Assembly: GCA_028868995.1 (NCBI GenBank)
Contig: JAGWTH010000031.1
Location: 1 to 47,954, forward strand
Source: Burkholderiales bacterium
GTDB lineage: Bacteria > Pseudomonadota > Gammaproteobacteria > Burkholderiales > Burkholderiaceae_C
Direction: 5' to 3'
Length of the DNA: 47,954 nt
A program made the translations under genes and the position numbers. Each line of letters begins with the position of its first letter. Positions within the stretch are counted from its first letter, which is position 1. Under the pieces are notes generated by a model. That model saw only the letters and a list, made by a program, of their open reading frames with translations. It did not search any database and was not told the DNA's origin. Shown piece by piece: positions 1 through 8,450 of the stretch.

Positions 1-648
1 GCCATGAGCCGCTCCAAGCGCGAGATCCCGCACTACTACCTGACCCAGACCATCGACTTCGACGCCGCGCAACGCTGGCTGGCCGACTACAACGCGCAGC
101 GCGACCCGACCGAGCGCCTGCTGCCCGCGGTGCTGCTGCTGAAGGCCACCGCGCTGGCGCTGGCCGAGGTGCCGCAGTTGAACGGCTTCTGGCGCGATGG
201 CGCCGCGCAGCTGTCGCCGGCCATCCACGTCGGCTGGGCGGTCAACCTGCGCGGCGGCGGGCTGGTGGTTCCCGCGATCCACGACGCCGGCCGCAAGGGG
301 CTCGCGGATCTGATGGGCGCGATGCGCGACCTGGTGCAGCGCGTGCGCACCGGCGGCCTGCGCAGCTCCGAGCTCACCGATCCCACCGTGACCGTCACCA
401 GCCTCGGCGAGCGTGGCGCCGACAGCGTGCTGGGCGTGATCTACCCGCCGCAGCTGGCGGTGATCGGCTTCGGCCGCATCGCGCCGCGGCCCTGGGTGGT
501 GGACGGCCAGCTCGCGGTGCGGCCCCTGGTGCAGGCCAGCCTCGCCGCCGACCACCGCGCGAGCGACGGCCATGTCGGCGCGCGCTTCCTGGCGGCGCTC
601 GACGCCGCCCTGCAGCAGCCGCAGCAACTGGAAAGGATTCCCGCATGA
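1..648 (+). CDS. 2-oxoacid dehydrogenase E2 component, catalytic domain (5' truncated)
   Basis: This is the acyltransferase core of a dihydrolipoamide acyltransferase, the E2 subunit of pyruvate-, acetoin- or branched-chain-type 2-oxoacid dehydrogenase complexes. The reading frame is open to the window edge, and the first visible Met (position 4) sits where E2 proteins normally have the start of the catalytic domain, so any lipoyl and E1/E3-binding domains lie outside the window. The active-site signature reads ADHRASDG near the C terminus (family DHRxxDG with catalytic His and Asp), and the preceding VTSLGERG...YPPQLAVIGFG segment is typical of the fold. Its stop overlaps the start of the downstream acyl carrier protein gene (ATGA), so the two are co-translated. 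Which 2-oxoacid is used cannot be told from this fragment. Confidence 0.85.
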   Translation, partial: AMSRSKREIPHYYLTQTIDFDAAQRWLADYNAQRDPTERLLPAVLLLKATALALAEVPQLNGFWRDGAAQLSPAIHVGWAVNLRGGGLVVPAIHDAGRKGLADLMGAMRDLVQRVRTGGLRSSELTDPTVTVTSLGERGADSVLGVIYPPQLAVIGFGRIAPRPWVVDGQLAVRPLVQASLAADHRASDGHVGARFLAALDAALQQPQQLERIPA

Positions 649-899
649 ACGAGAGCGAAGCCCGCGCGCTGGCGGCGGACGTGCTGGCCGGCATCGCCCC
701 GGAGGCCGAGCTCGCCACCGTGCGCGACGACGAGGACCTGCGCGCGGCGCTGGACCTCGATTCGATGGACTTCATGAACTTCGTGATCGGGCTGAGCCAG
801 CGCACCGGCCACGCCATCCCGGAGGCCGACGCACCGCGCCTGCACACGCTGCGTGGGCTGGTGGCGTACCTGGGGGCCCTGCAGGCCCCCCGCTCATGA
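645..899 (+). CDS. acyl carrier protein, stand-alone
   Basis: This is an 84-residue acyl carrier protein. The phosphopantetheine attachment site is visible as LDLDSMD, with Ser40 as the expected modified residue, inside a short acidic helical domain of normal ACP length. The start codon overlaps the stop of the E2 gene (ATGA), which indicates translational coupling with a 2-oxoacid dehydrogenase operon rather than with fab genes. This suggests, as inference, that it carries an acyl group made by or passed from that complex, or serves the acyl-AMP ligase/acyltransferase encoded at 5554. The gene ends in a six-base overlap with the convergent nitroreductase-like gene. The ACP family call is firm; the partner is not. 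Confidence 0.85.
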   Translation: MNESEARALAADVLAGIAPEAELATVRDDEDLRAALDLDSMDFMNFVIGLSQRTGHAIPEADAPRLHTLRGLVAYLGALQAPRS

Positions 900-1469
900 C
901 ACCTGGACCGGAGTCGGGTCCACCCGCTGCGCCAGCACCACCTCCAGCCCGGGGGGCAATGCCAGCGCGGCGCCCAGGCGGCCCGCGAGGTGGTGGGTGG
1001 TGCCGGCCACCAGGCCCTGCGCGGCGCACTGGTCGGCGACATGGCGGGCCGCATGTTCCGCGTCCGCCAGCGCGAGCGTGCCGCACTCCTCCCAGGACTC
1101 GTCCCGGCCCGGAGCGCCTTCCGTGACGTACACCAGGTCCAGGGCGGCCGGATGCGCGCCGCGCAGGCCGACCAGCGCGCGCAGGTCGGCCGGTGTCACC
1201 AGCACCAGCCGGTGGGGCTCGGCCTCGTAGCGGTAGGCGCCCTCGGGCAGCAGCGCGAAGACCTTCAGTTCCGGCCGCTGCTGGCGCGGCAGGGCGGCAC
1301 GCCCGTGCAGGTGCCGGCTGAAGCCGAACACGTTCCACAGCAAGGTCGAGATCTGGCCCAGCGACAGCGTCGGCGGCGCACCCAGGGCCGCGTGGCGCGG
1401 CGAGGCCGCGGCACGGGGCGAGGGCAGCGGGATGGTGGCGCCGGGCGTGCGCTCGGCCGGATGGTTCAT
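894..1469 (-). CDS. SagB/nitroreductase-family flavoprotein
   Basis: This 191-residue protein resembles the FMN-dependent nitroreductase superfamily, SagB-type branch. The N-terminal LSLGQISTLLWNVFGFSR block and the following LKVFALLPEGAYRYE strand match the conserved opening of such enzymes, and the C-terminal GAALALPPGLEVVLAQ block matches the usual end. Family members reduce nitro groups, quinones or azoline rings with NAD(P)H; the substrate here is unknown. It stands alone, convergent with the ACP gene. An FNR-type box at 1532-1545 with a -10 hexamer at 1504-1509 lies directly upstream, so low-oxygen induction is likely. No azoline peptide-modification genes (cyclodehydratase, precursor) are next to it, so a SagB role in peptide maturation is not supported. 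Confidence 0.75.
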   Translation of the reverse strand: MNHPAERTPGATIPLPSPRAAASPRHAALGAPPTLSLGQISTLLWNVFGFSRHLHGRAALPRQQRPELKVFALLPEGAYRYEAEPHRLVLVTPADLRALVGLRGAHPAALDLVYVTEGAPGRDESWEECGTLALADAEHAARHVADQCAAQGLVAGTTHHLAGRLGAALALPPGLEVVLAQRVDPTPVQVS

Positions 1470-1501
1470 GGGGCAGCTCCGCGAGGCGTGCCGGGACGTT
1501 C

Positions 1502-1545
1502 TTTATATACCCGCCGGCGGCGGGCGTGCGCTTGACCCGCGTCAA
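1502..1545 (-). promoter_or_regulatory. FNR/ANR-type class II promoter of the nitroreductase-like gene
   Basis: TTGAC-CCGC-GTCAA (1532-1545) is a symmetric CRP/FNR-family box. On the minus strand a TATATA hexamer occupies 1504-1509, so the two centres are 32 bp apart, the spacing of FNR-activated class II promoters (box at -41.5). The predicted transcript would start about 30 nt before the gene start at 1469. The box also overlaps the last codons of the Lon-like gene. Confidence 0.6.
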
Positions 1546-4028
1546 TCGCCCGGCGGCTCGTCGGCCCGGGTCGCCCGGATGGTGACCGGCGCCGGATGGC
1601 GCGGCTTGCGCAGGCGCGGGCGCTGGCCGATGCCGTAGTTCTGGCGCGCCAGCGACAGCTGCTCGACGCGCTGGGCGACGCGGTGGTTGAAGCTGTCGGG
1701 CGTCCACTGGCCGGAGGCGTCCTCGCTGCCGGCCGGCAGGCCGGACAGCAGCGCCAGCGCCTCGTCCACGGTGCCCACCGGGCAGACGTGGAACCGGCCC
1801 TCGGCCACGGCCTGCACCACGTCCTGGCGCAGCATGAGGTGCGGGACGTTGGTCGCCGGGATCAGCACGCCCTGCTCGCCGGTGAGGCCGCGGGCCTGGC
1901 ACAGGTCGAAGAAGCCCTCGACCTTCTCGTTGACCGCGCCGATGGCCTGCACCGCGCCGAACTGGTTGACCGAGCCGGTGACCGCCAGCGCCTGGCGCAG
2001 CGGCACGCGGCCCAGCGCCGACAGCAGGGCGCACAGCTCGGCCAGCGAGGCGCTGTCGCCCTCGACCGGGCCGTAGGACTGCTCGAACACCAGGCTGGCC
2101 GAGAGGGCCAGGGGCACGCTGGCCGCATAGCGCGCCGCCAGGTAGGACGACAGGATCAGCACGCCCTTGGAGTGCAGCGGCTGGCCCAAGGCCGATTCGC
2201 GCTCGATGTCGACCACCTTGTCGTCGCCCAGCCGCGCGGTGGCGGTGATGCGGATGGGATGGCCGAAGCGGTAGTCCACCAGGTCGGTCACCGCCAGGCC
2301 GTTCACCTGGCCGACTTGCAGCCCGCCGGTGGCGATCAGCAGGGTGTTCTCCAGGGTCTCGGTGCGCAGGCGCTCGCGCAGGCGGTCGCTGCGATGCTCG
2401 CGGGCGGCCAGCGCCGCCTCGATGTGGGCGCGCGTGATGCGGGCGCTGCCGTCGCGCGCCGCGTGGGTGTCGGCCTCGTGCAGCAGCTCCTCCAGCAGGC
2501 TGGTCTCGGTGGACAGGCGCGCGGCGTGACCGGATTGGCGCGCCGCGTGCTCCACCAGGCGCGCAACGGCCGTGGGGTCGCAGGGCCGCAGCTGGAGTTC
2601 GCGCGCCAGCCCGCCCACGCACTGGGCCAGGCTGGCGACCGTCGCCGTGTCGCGCGGCACGTCGTCCTCGAAGTCCGCCGCGACCCGGAACAGCTGGTCG
2701 AACTCGGGGTCCAGGGCCTGCAGCAGGTAGTAGTGCTGCCGCTCCCCGAACAGCACCACCTTGAGCGACAGGGGCACCGGCTGCGGTTCCAGCGAGGGCG
2801 TGCCGCCGCCCAGGCCCAGGGTCTCCGGCAGCGACTCGATGATCACCTTGCCGCCCAGCAGCGCGCGCTTGAGGCCGTCCCAGGACTGCGGCCGGGTGAG
2901 CACCTGCACCGCGTCCAGCAGCAGGTAGCCGCCGTTGGCGCGTTGCAGCGCGCCGGCGCGGATCATGGTGAAGTTGGTGAACAGGGCGCCCATGTGCGCG
3001 ACGTGGTCGACCCGCCCGACCAGCTGGGGATAGGTCGGGTTGTCGCAGTCGACCACCGGGGCGTGGGCATCGGCGCCGTGGCCCACCAGCAGGTTGACCT
3101 GGTAGCGCGTCAGCGGCAGGCTGCCGCTGATCTCGGCGATCTCGTCGTCCTCGCCCCGGGTCTCGGTGCGGAACTGCTCGCCGGTGTCCACGATGTCCTG
3201 GAGCACCTCGTCCAGGAAGGACTGCACGGCCGCGTGGGCGGAGAAGCTCTCCTTGAGCTCGTCGATGAGGTGGCCGGCCGCCAGCTTGAGCGTGTCGCGG
3301 CTGGCCTCGCGGATGCGCGTCTGCATCTCCCGGCGCAGGCGCGGCAGCTGCTGCATCCAGTCGACCAGCTCCTGGCTCAACTGGCGCATCGCCTCGGCGA
3401 TGCGCTCGCGCTCGGGCTGCGGAAGCTTCTCGAACTGCTGGGGATCGAGCGGCTTGTGGTTGCGCACCGGCACGAAGCTGAAGCCCTGCGGCGTCTGCAC
3501 CAGGGCGATCTCCTGCTTCAGCGCCCGGTCGCCCAGCTGCTGCAGGGCCAGCTCCTCGCGCTGCTTGTATTCCTTCTGGATCGCCTCCACCCGCGAGCGG
3601 TACTCCTCGCCCTCGAAGGCGGCCTGCACGGCCTTGCCCAGCTCGGTGACGAAGGCCTGGATCTCGGTGCGCAGGCGGGCCCCCTCGCCCGGGGGCAGCG
3701 TCAGCACGCGCGGGTGGTGCGGCTCGGCGAAGTTGTGGATGTAGCAGCAGTCGCGGGGCGGCGGCTGGGTGGCGGCGTGGGCCTCCAGCCGCTGGCGCAC
3801 CGCCGCATGCCGGCCGCTGCCGGGGCGGCCCAGCACGAAGATGTTGTAGCCGCGGCCGCGCGTGTCCAGCGCCAGCTGCAGGGCCTCGATGGCGCGCTGC
3901 TGGCCGAAGGGAAAGGGCGGCTCGGGCAGCTGCGACGTGTCGGCGAACGCGAACGCGGCCGGGTCGCAGGCCGTGGTGAGCTGCGACGGGGGGAGCGAGG
4001 CGGAGCGAGGGTCCAGGGCGACGGCCAT
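1542..4028 (-). CDS. Lon-like ATP-binding protease (AAA_32 / Lon proteolytic domain)
   Basis: This is an 828-residue member of the Lon-like peptidase group that lacks the classical Lon N-domain. A nucleotide-binding-like region lies near residues 40-80, with GRPGSGRH (67-74) in place of Walker A and GGYLLLDA in place of Walker B. A long coiled segment follows in about residues 130-260 (EEYRSRVEAIQKEYKQREE). The C-terminal Lon protease domain carries the Ser-Lys dyad: Ser659 in GDSAS and Lys702 in NEKVEGFF, 43 residues apart as in E. coli Lon. Members degrade misfolded or regulatory proteins. The P-loop Lys is Arg and the next residue His, so ATP hydrolysis may be weak or absent. A palindromic TTGA-N6-TCAA box lies 68 bp upstream of the start. 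Confidence 0.88.
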   Translation of the reverse strand: MAVALDPRSASLPPSQLTTACDPAAFAFADTSQLPEPPFPFGQQRAIEALQLALDTRGRGYNIFVLGRPGSGRHAAVRQRLEAHAATQPPPRDCCYIHNFAEPHHPRVLTLPPGEGARLRTEIQAFVTELGKAVQAAFEGEEYRSRVEAIQKEYKQREELALQQLGDRALKQEIALVQTPQGFSFVPVRNHKPLDPQQFEKLPQPERERIAEAMRQLSQELVDWMQQLPRLRREMQTRIREASRDTLKLAAGHLIDELKESFSAHAAVQSFLDEVLQDIVDTGEQFRTETRGEDDEIAEISGSLPLTRYQVNLLVGHGADAHAPVVDCDNPTYPQLVGRVDHVAHMGALFTNFTMIRAGALQRANGGYLLLDAVQVLTRPQSWDGLKRALLGGKVIIESLPETLGLGGGTPSLEPQPVPLSLKVVLFGERQHYYLLQALDPEFDQLFRVAADFEDDVPRDTATVASLAQCVGGLARELQLRPCDPTAVARLVEHAARQSGHAARLSTETSLLEELLHEADTHAARDGSARITRAHIEAALAAREHRSDRLRERLRTETLENTLLIATGGLQVGQVNGLAVTDLVDYRFGHPIRITATARLGDDKVVDIERESALGQPLHSKGVLILSSYLAARYAASVPLALSASLVFEQSYGPVEGDSASLAELCALLSALGRVPLRQALAVTGSVNQFGAVQAIGAVNEKVEGFFDLCQARGLTGEQGVLIPATNVPHLMLRQDVVQAVAEGRFHVCPVGTVDEALALLSGLPAGSEDASGQWTPDSFNHRVAQRVEQLSLARQNYGIGQRPRLRKPRHPAPVTIRATRADEPPGD

Positions 4029-4086
4029 CCGTGTCTTTCTTCTGTGGACGAGGTGCTTCGGACGATGGCCCAGCCCCGGGGCCCGC

Positions 4087-4106
4087 GGCTTGAGCTAGCT
4101 CAAGCC
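4087..4106. promoter_or_regulatory. 20-bp perfect palindrome containing an FNR-like TTGA-N6-TCAA box
   Basis: GGCTTGAGCTAGCTCAAGCC is a perfect inverted repeat. Its core TTGAG-CTAG-CTCAA (4090-4103) fits the CRP/FNR half-site pattern but has G/C in place of the FNR-preferred T/A at the fifth position. Its centre lies 68 bp before the Lon-like gene, and 32 bp downstream on the minus strand is CATCGT, only a weak -10. It overlaps the stop codon of ald (4100-4102), so it could also act as a small terminator hairpin. Confidence 0.4.
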
Positions 4107-5209
4107 GTCGGGGCTTCGTGCCAGGGCAGGCCCAGGGCCTCGGCCACCGGGCGGGAGGTGAGCCGGCCTTCGTACAGGGCGAGGCCTGCGCGCAGGTGCG
4201 GGTCGGCGGCGAGGGCGGCGCGCCAGCCCCGGTCGGCCAGGCGCAGCACGTGCGGCAGGGTCGCCTGGGTGAGCGCCAGGGTGGAGGTGCGGGCGACCGC
4301 CCCGGGCATGTTGGTCACGCAGTAGTGCACCACGCCGCCCTCGACGAAGGTCGGCGCCGAGTGGCTGGTGGGCCGCGAGGTCTCGAAGCAGCCGCCCTGG
4401 TCGATGGCGATGTCCACCACCACGGCGCCGGGCTTCATGCGCGCCACGGTGGCGCGGTCCACCAGGCGCGGCGCGGGGGCGCCGGGTTCCAGCACCGCGC
4501 CGACCACCAGGTCGGCGTCCAGCACGGCTTCCTCGATCGCCTGGGCGTTGGCGGTGAGCGTCCGCACGCGGTTGCCGTACAGCGCGTCGAGCTCGCGCAG
4601 CTTGGGCACGCCGCGGTTCAGCACGGTGACGCGCGCGCCGGCCCCCACGGCCATCTGCACGGCGTGGCGGCCCGCGGTCCCGGCGCCCAGCACCACCACG
4701 TGGCCGGGCTCGACACCCGGCACGCCGCCCAGCAGCACGCCGCGGCCGCCGCGCGGCAGCTCCAGGTGCGCGGCGCCGACCTGCACGGACATGCGGCCGG
4801 CCACCTCGCTCATGGGGGCGAGCAGCGGCAGCGTCCCGCCCGGGCCGGTCACGATCTCGTAGGCGATGGCCACGGCGCCGCAGGCCAGCAGGGCTTCGGT
4901 CTGGGCGCGGTCGGGGGCGAGGTGGAGGTAGGTGAACAGGACCTGGCCCGGGCGTAGCCAGGCCCGCTCCGCCGGCTGCGGCTCCTTGACCTTCACGATG
5001 AGGTCGGCCTGCGCGAACAGCTCCGCCGCGGCCGGCACGATGCGCGCGCCGGCGGCCGCGTACTGCTCGTCGGGCATGCCGATGCGGCTGCCCAGGCCGG
5101 CCTGCACGAGCACGGTGTGGCCGCGCGCGGCCAGCTCGCGCACGCCGGCGGGCGTCATGCCGGCGCGGAACTCCTGGTCCTTGATCTCCTTGGGGATGCC
5201 GATGCGCAT
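4100..5209 (-). CDS. ald: alanine dehydrogenase
   Basis: This NAD-dependent L-alanine dehydrogenase (369 residues, normal length) interconverts alanine and pyruvate plus ammonia and is often induced at low oxygen to reoxidise NADH. The N terminus [20 protein letters not shown] is characteristic. The substrate-binding Lys lies in IVKVKEPQ, the His in FTYLHLAP, and the NAD-binding loop is [13 protein letters not shown]. The start at 5209 is chosen over an in-frame Met at 5278 because the family begins at MRIGIP and a GGAG lies just upstream. It is oriented with the Lon-like gene but separated from it by 71 bp holding a palindrome. The FNR-like box at 5265-5278 is 62 bp upstream with a TACGCT hexamer at suitable spacing. 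Confidence 0.93.
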   Translation of the reverse strand: MRIGIPKEIKDQEFRAGMTPAGVRELAARGHTVLVQAGLGSRIGMPDEQYAAAGARIVPAAAELFAQADLIVKVKEPQPAERAWLRPGQVLFTYLHLAPDRAQTEALLACGAVAIAYEIVTGPGGTLPLLAPMSEVAGRMSVQVGAAHLELPRGGRGVLLGGVPGVEPGHVVVLGAGTAGRHAVQMAVGAGARVTVLNRGVPKLRELDALYGNRVRTLTANAQAIEEAVLDADLVVGAVLEPGAPAPRLVDRATVARMKPGAVVVDIAIDQGGCFETSRPTSHSAPTFVEGGVVHYCVTNMPGAVARTSTLALTQATLPHVLRLADRGWRAALAADPHLRAGLALYEGRLTSRPVAEALGLPWHEAPTA

Positions 5210-5264
5210 GGGGGCTCCGTGGGGTAGGGCTCGGTCCAGCGTAGCGCCGCCGCCTGCGTGCCGC

Positions 5265-5278
5265 TTGATGCGGGTCAA
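5265..5278. promoter_or_regulatory. FNR/ANR-like box between ald and the 62-residue gene
   Basis: TTGAT-GCGG-GTCAA matches the FNR consensus TTGAT-N4-ATCAA at nine of ten defined positions. It sits in the divergent gap between ald (minus) and the gene at 5347 (plus). A TAnnnT hexamer lies about 31 bp from the box centre on each side (TACGCT at 5238-5243 on minus, TAGAGT at 5300-5305 on plus), so one activator could serve both directions. Confidence 0.6.
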
Positions 5279-5346
5279 GGAGCCCCCCGGTGTGCTGCCT
5301 AGAGTGGATGCTCACCCCGCGCATGCCGTGCGGCCGGAGAGGACCC

Positions 5347-5535
5347 ATGAACGCAGACCAGCAGCCGAAGGAGCAGGAGGAGCCCGCCGCGCCCGCCGGG
5401 CGCAACGTGCAGAGCGGCGGCACGCGCGGCATCGCCCGGGAGGAGGGCCTGGAGGAAACGGTGCGGCAGCATCCGAAGCGCGACGAGCCCCGGGTCGACA
5501 GCGTCGAGCCCGGCGAGATGCCGCCGGCGCGCTGA
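5347..5535 (+). CDS. small hydrophilic protein of unknown function (62 aa)
   Basis: This is a 62-residue protein rich in Glu, Pro, Arg and Gln, with no membrane segment or Cys, probably largely disordered. The start at 5347 is supported by GGAGAGGA a few bases upstream. I do not recognise a family. It is the first gene on the plus side of a divergent promoter region with an FNR-like box 75 bp upstream, and lies 18 bp before the acyl-AMP ligase fusion gene, so it is probably the leader gene of that operon. An alternative in-frame start at 5290 would add 19 residues but has no visible ribosome site. Confidence 0.6.
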   Translation: MNADQQPKEQEEPAAPAGRNVQSGGTRGIAREEGLEETVRQHPKRDEPRVDSVEPGEMPPAR

Positions 5536-5553
5536 GCGGCGGCGCCTGCCGGA

Positions 5554-8415
5554 ATGAACCACGCGGCGACTGCCGAAGCCGCGCCCGCGGCCGCGGCGGA
5601 CGCCCTGCTGGCGCTGGTCGACGCGACCCTGCGCGAGCTGCATGCCGACACGGCGGAGCTGCCGCCCGTCACCCTGGGCAGCGAACTGGACCGCGACCTC
5701 GGCTTCGACAGCCTCGGCCGCACCGAGCTGCTGCTGCGCATCGAACGCCGCTTCGGGGTCAACCTGCCCGAGGACACGCTGGCGCGGGCCGAGACGGTCA
5801 CGGACCTGCTGCAGGCCCTGCAGCGCGCCTCGCCGCGCGCCGCGGCAGTCGCGCCGCCGCGGCTGGCCGCGCCCCCTTCCGTCTCCGAGCCCGCAGTCGC
5901 CGGGGACGCAGCCGAGGCCGGCCCGCTGGCCGGCAGTCCCGCCGAAGCCGGCACGCTGCTCGAGGTGCTGGCCTGGCACGTGCGCGCCCATCCCGGGCGC
6001 ACGCAGGTGACCGTGCTGCAGGACCAGGAGCAGCACGCCATCAGCTACGGCGTGCTGGCGCAGCGCGGTGCCACCGTCGCCGCCGCCCTGCAGGCCGCGC
6101 AGGTGGCGCCGCGCGAGACCGTGGCCCTCATGCTGCCGACTTCGCCGGAGTACTTCAGCACCTACCTCGGCATCCTGATGGCGGGCGCGATCCCGGTGCC
6201 GATCTACCCGCCGGCCCGGCCTTCCCAGGTGGAGGACCACGTGCTGCGCCACGCCGCGCTGCTGGACAACGCCCGAGCGACCGTGCTGGTGACCGTGCCG
6301 GAAGGCCGGCTGGTGGCGCGGCTGCTGCAGGCACGGGTGCCGGGCCTGCGCCTGGTCACCACGCCGGCGCGACTGCACGCGCACGGCGGCACTCCCGCGC
6401 CGGTGGCGGTGCGCGGCGAGGACACCGCGTTCCTGCAATACACCTCCGGCAGCACCGGCAACCCCAAGGGCGTGGTGCTCTCGCATGCCAACGTGCTCGC
6501 GAACATCCGCGCCATGGCGCAGGCGATCGAGGCCAGCCCGCGCGACGTGTTCGTGAGCTGGCTGCCGCTGTACCACGACATGGGCCTGATCGGCGCCTGG
6601 CTCGGAAGCCTGTATGTGGGCTTTCCGCTGGTGGTGATGTCGCCGCTGGCCTTCCTCGCGCGGCCGCTGCGCTGGCTGGAGGCGATCTCGCAGTGGGGCG
6701 GCACGCTCACCGCCGCGCCCAACTTCGCCTACGAGCTGTGCCTGAAGCAGGCGGAGGCCGGGCTGCCGCCGGGGCTGGACCTGCGTTCGCTGCGCGTCGC
6801 GCTCAACGGCGCCGAGGCGGTTCGCCCGGCGACCGTGCAGCGCTTCGGCGAGCGCTTCGCCGCCTGCGGCCTGCGGCCCGAGGCGATGACGCCGGTCTAC
6901 GGCCTGGCCGAGGCCTCGGTCGGCCTGCTGTTCCCGCCGCCGGGCCGCGCGGCCGTGGTCGATGCCGTGCGGCGCGATGCCCTCACGCGCGAAGGCCGCG
7001 CGCTGCCCGCCGATCCCGGCGATGCGACGGCCCTGCGTTTCGTCGCCTGCGGCCGGCCCCTGGACGGCCACGAGGTGCGCATCGTCGATGCCGGTGGCCG
7101 CGAGGTGACGCAGGACCGCGTCGAGGGCCGGCTCGAATTCCGCGGTCCGTCCGCCACCCGCGGCTACTTCCGCGACCCGCGCAAGACGGCGCAGCTGTTC
7201 CACGACGGCTGGCTGGACACGGGCGACCGCGCCTATGCGGCGGGAGGCGACTTCTACATCACGGGGCGCGTGAAGGACATCGTCATCCGCGGCGGCCGGC
7301 ACTTCTACCCCGAGGAGATCGAGGAGGCGGTGGCGCGGGTGGCGGGCATCCGCAAGGGCTGCGTGGCCGTGTTCGGCAGCGCCGACGCCGCCGCCGGCAC
7401 CGAGCGGCTGGTGGTGCTGGCCGAGGTGCGGCCGGGCGCCGCGACGGCCGGCCTGCGGGAAGCCGTGGCGCGGGCGGTGGTGGACACCGTGGGCGAGCCG
7501 CCGGACGACATCGTGCTGGCCGCGCCGCACACGGTGCTCAAGACCTCCAGCGGCAAGGTGCGCCGCTCGGCCTGCCGCGAGCTCGTGGAGCGCGGCGGCG
7601 CGGACACCGGACCGGCGCCCCTGCACCGTCAGCTGCTGCGCCTGGCGCTGGGCGCGGCCGGCATGCGCGTGCGCCGTGCCGCGGCCCTCGCCGCACGTGC
7701 AGGCTATGCGCTCTGCGCGGGAATGCTGTTCGGCCTGCTGGCGCCCGGGGTCTGGCTTGCGACCCTCGTACTGCCCCGGCCGCGCGCCGCCTGGGCGCTG
7801 GGGCACGCGGCGGCGCGGGTCGCCCTCGCGCTCGCGGGAATGGGCCCCCGCGTGAGCGGCCGCGAGCACCTGCCGGCCGGGCCGTACGTGCTGGTCAGCA
7901 ACCATGCCAGCTACCTGGACGGCGTGATCCTGATCGCCGCGCTGCCGCGCCCGCATGCCTTCGTCGCCAAGCGGGAGCTGGCAGCCCAGCGGGTGGCGGG
8001 CAGCTACCTGCGCCGCATCGGCGCGGTGTTCGTGGAGCGCTTCGAGGCGGGCCGCGCGGTGGAGGATGCGCGGGCCCTGGCGGCGCCGCTGGCGCGCGGC
8101 GTGCCGCTGCTCGCTTTTCCCGAGGGCACCTTCATCGCGCAGCCCGGCCTGCTGCCCTTTCACCTGGGGGCCTTCCTGGTCGCCGTGCAGGCCGGCGTGC
8201 CGGTCGTCCCCCTGGCGATCCGTGGCGACCGTGAGGCACTGCCCGACGGCACCTGGTGGCCGCGCCACGTGCGGCTGGAGGTGGAGATCGGCGCACCGCT
8301 GGCGCCGCCGCAAGGCGCGGCCGATGCCTTCGCCGCGGCCGTCCAGCTGCGCGATGCGGCGCGCCAGGCGATCGCGTCCCGCGCCGCGGCGGGAGCGGCC
8401 GGAGAAGTCCGTTGA
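5554..8415 (+). CDS. trifunctional ACP / fatty acyl-AMP ligase / 1-acylglycerophosphate acyltransferase fusion
   Basis: This 953-residue protein has three domains. Residues about 10-92 are an acyl carrier domain with the phosphopantetheine Ser53 in GFDSLGR. Residues about 135-685 are an adenylating enzyme with YTSGSTGNPKG (297-306), TGD (556-558) and the A10 Lys in SSGK (665-668); the GAIPVPIYPP block is typical of fatty acyl-AMP ligases, which load fatty acids onto ACP rather than CoA. Two hydrophobic segments (about 712-745) lead into a PlsC-type acyltransferase with NHASYLD (783-789) and FPEGTF (855-860). The likely role is to activate free fatty acid, hold it on its own ACP domain and transfer it to a lysophospholipid or glycerophosphate at the membrane. 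It resembles the logic of E. coli Aas but with a built-in carrier. The exact acceptor is unknown. Confidence 0.88.
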   Translation: MNHAATAEAAPAAAADALLALVDATLRELHADTAELPPVTLGSELDRDLGFDSLGRTELLLRIERRFGVNLPEDTLARAETVTDLLQALQRASPRAAAVAPPRLAAPPSVSEPAVAGDAAEAGPLAGSPAEAGTLLEVLAWHVRAHPGRTQVTVLQDQEQHAISYGVLAQRGATVAAALQAAQVAPRETVALMLPTSPEYFSTYLGILMAGAIPVPIYPPARPSQVEDHVLRHAALLDNARATVLVTVPEGRLVARLLQARVPGLRLVTTPARLHAHGGTPAPVAVRGEDTAFLQYTSGSTGNPKGVVLSHANVLANIRAMAQAIEASPRDVFVSWLPLYHDMGLIGAWLGSLYVGFPLVVMSPLAFLARPLRWLEAISQWGGTLTAAPNFAYELCLKQAEAGLPPGLDLRSLRVALNGAEAVRPATVQRFGERFAACGLRPEAMTPVYGLAEASVGLLFPPPGRAAVVDAVRRDALTREGRALPADPGDATALRFVACGRPLDGHEVRIVDAGGREVTQDRVEGRLEFRGPSATRGYFRDPRKTAQLFHDGWLDTGDRAYAAGGDFYITGRVKDIVIRGGRHFYPEEIEEAVARVAGIRKGCVAVFGSADAAAGTERLVVLAEVRPGAATAGLREAVARAVVDTVGEPPDDIVLAAPHTVLKTSSGKVRRSACRELVERGGADTGPAPLHRQLLRLALGAAGMRVRRAAALAARAGYALCAGMLFGLLAPGVWLATLVLPRPRAAWALGHAAARVALALAGMGPRVSGREHLPAGPYVLVSNHASYLDGVILIAALPRPHAFVAKRELAAQRVAGSYLRRIGAVFVERFEAGRAVEDARALAAPLARGVPLLAFPEGTFIAQPGLLPFHLGAFLVAVQAGVPVVPLAIRGDREALPDGTWWPRHVRLEVEIGAPLAPPQGAADAFAAAVQLRDAARQAIASRAAAGAAGEVR

Positions 8416-8450
8416 CGCAGCGCAATCCTCGTGCCGCCGCCCGAGCCACC

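Noticed and set aside
894..1469. Possible SagB of a thiazole/oxazole-modified peptide cluster
   Set aside because: No cyclodehydratase, YcaO or short precursor peptide gene is visible nearby; the protein is kept only as a nitroreductase-family enzyme.
1596..4325. A 909-residue open frame on the plus strand opposite the Lon-like gene
   Set aside because: It is rich in Gln, Arg, His and Ala as expected from antisense reading of GC-rich DNA, has no recognisable domain, and the opposite strand encodes a clear protease with catalytic residues.
5299..8313. Open frame of about 1000 residues on the minus strand opposite the ACP-ligase-acyltransferase gene (and a long plus-strand frame at 4932-8234)
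   Set aside because: Both are composition artefacts of high-GC codon usage; the plus-strand frame at 5554 has three intact enzyme domains.
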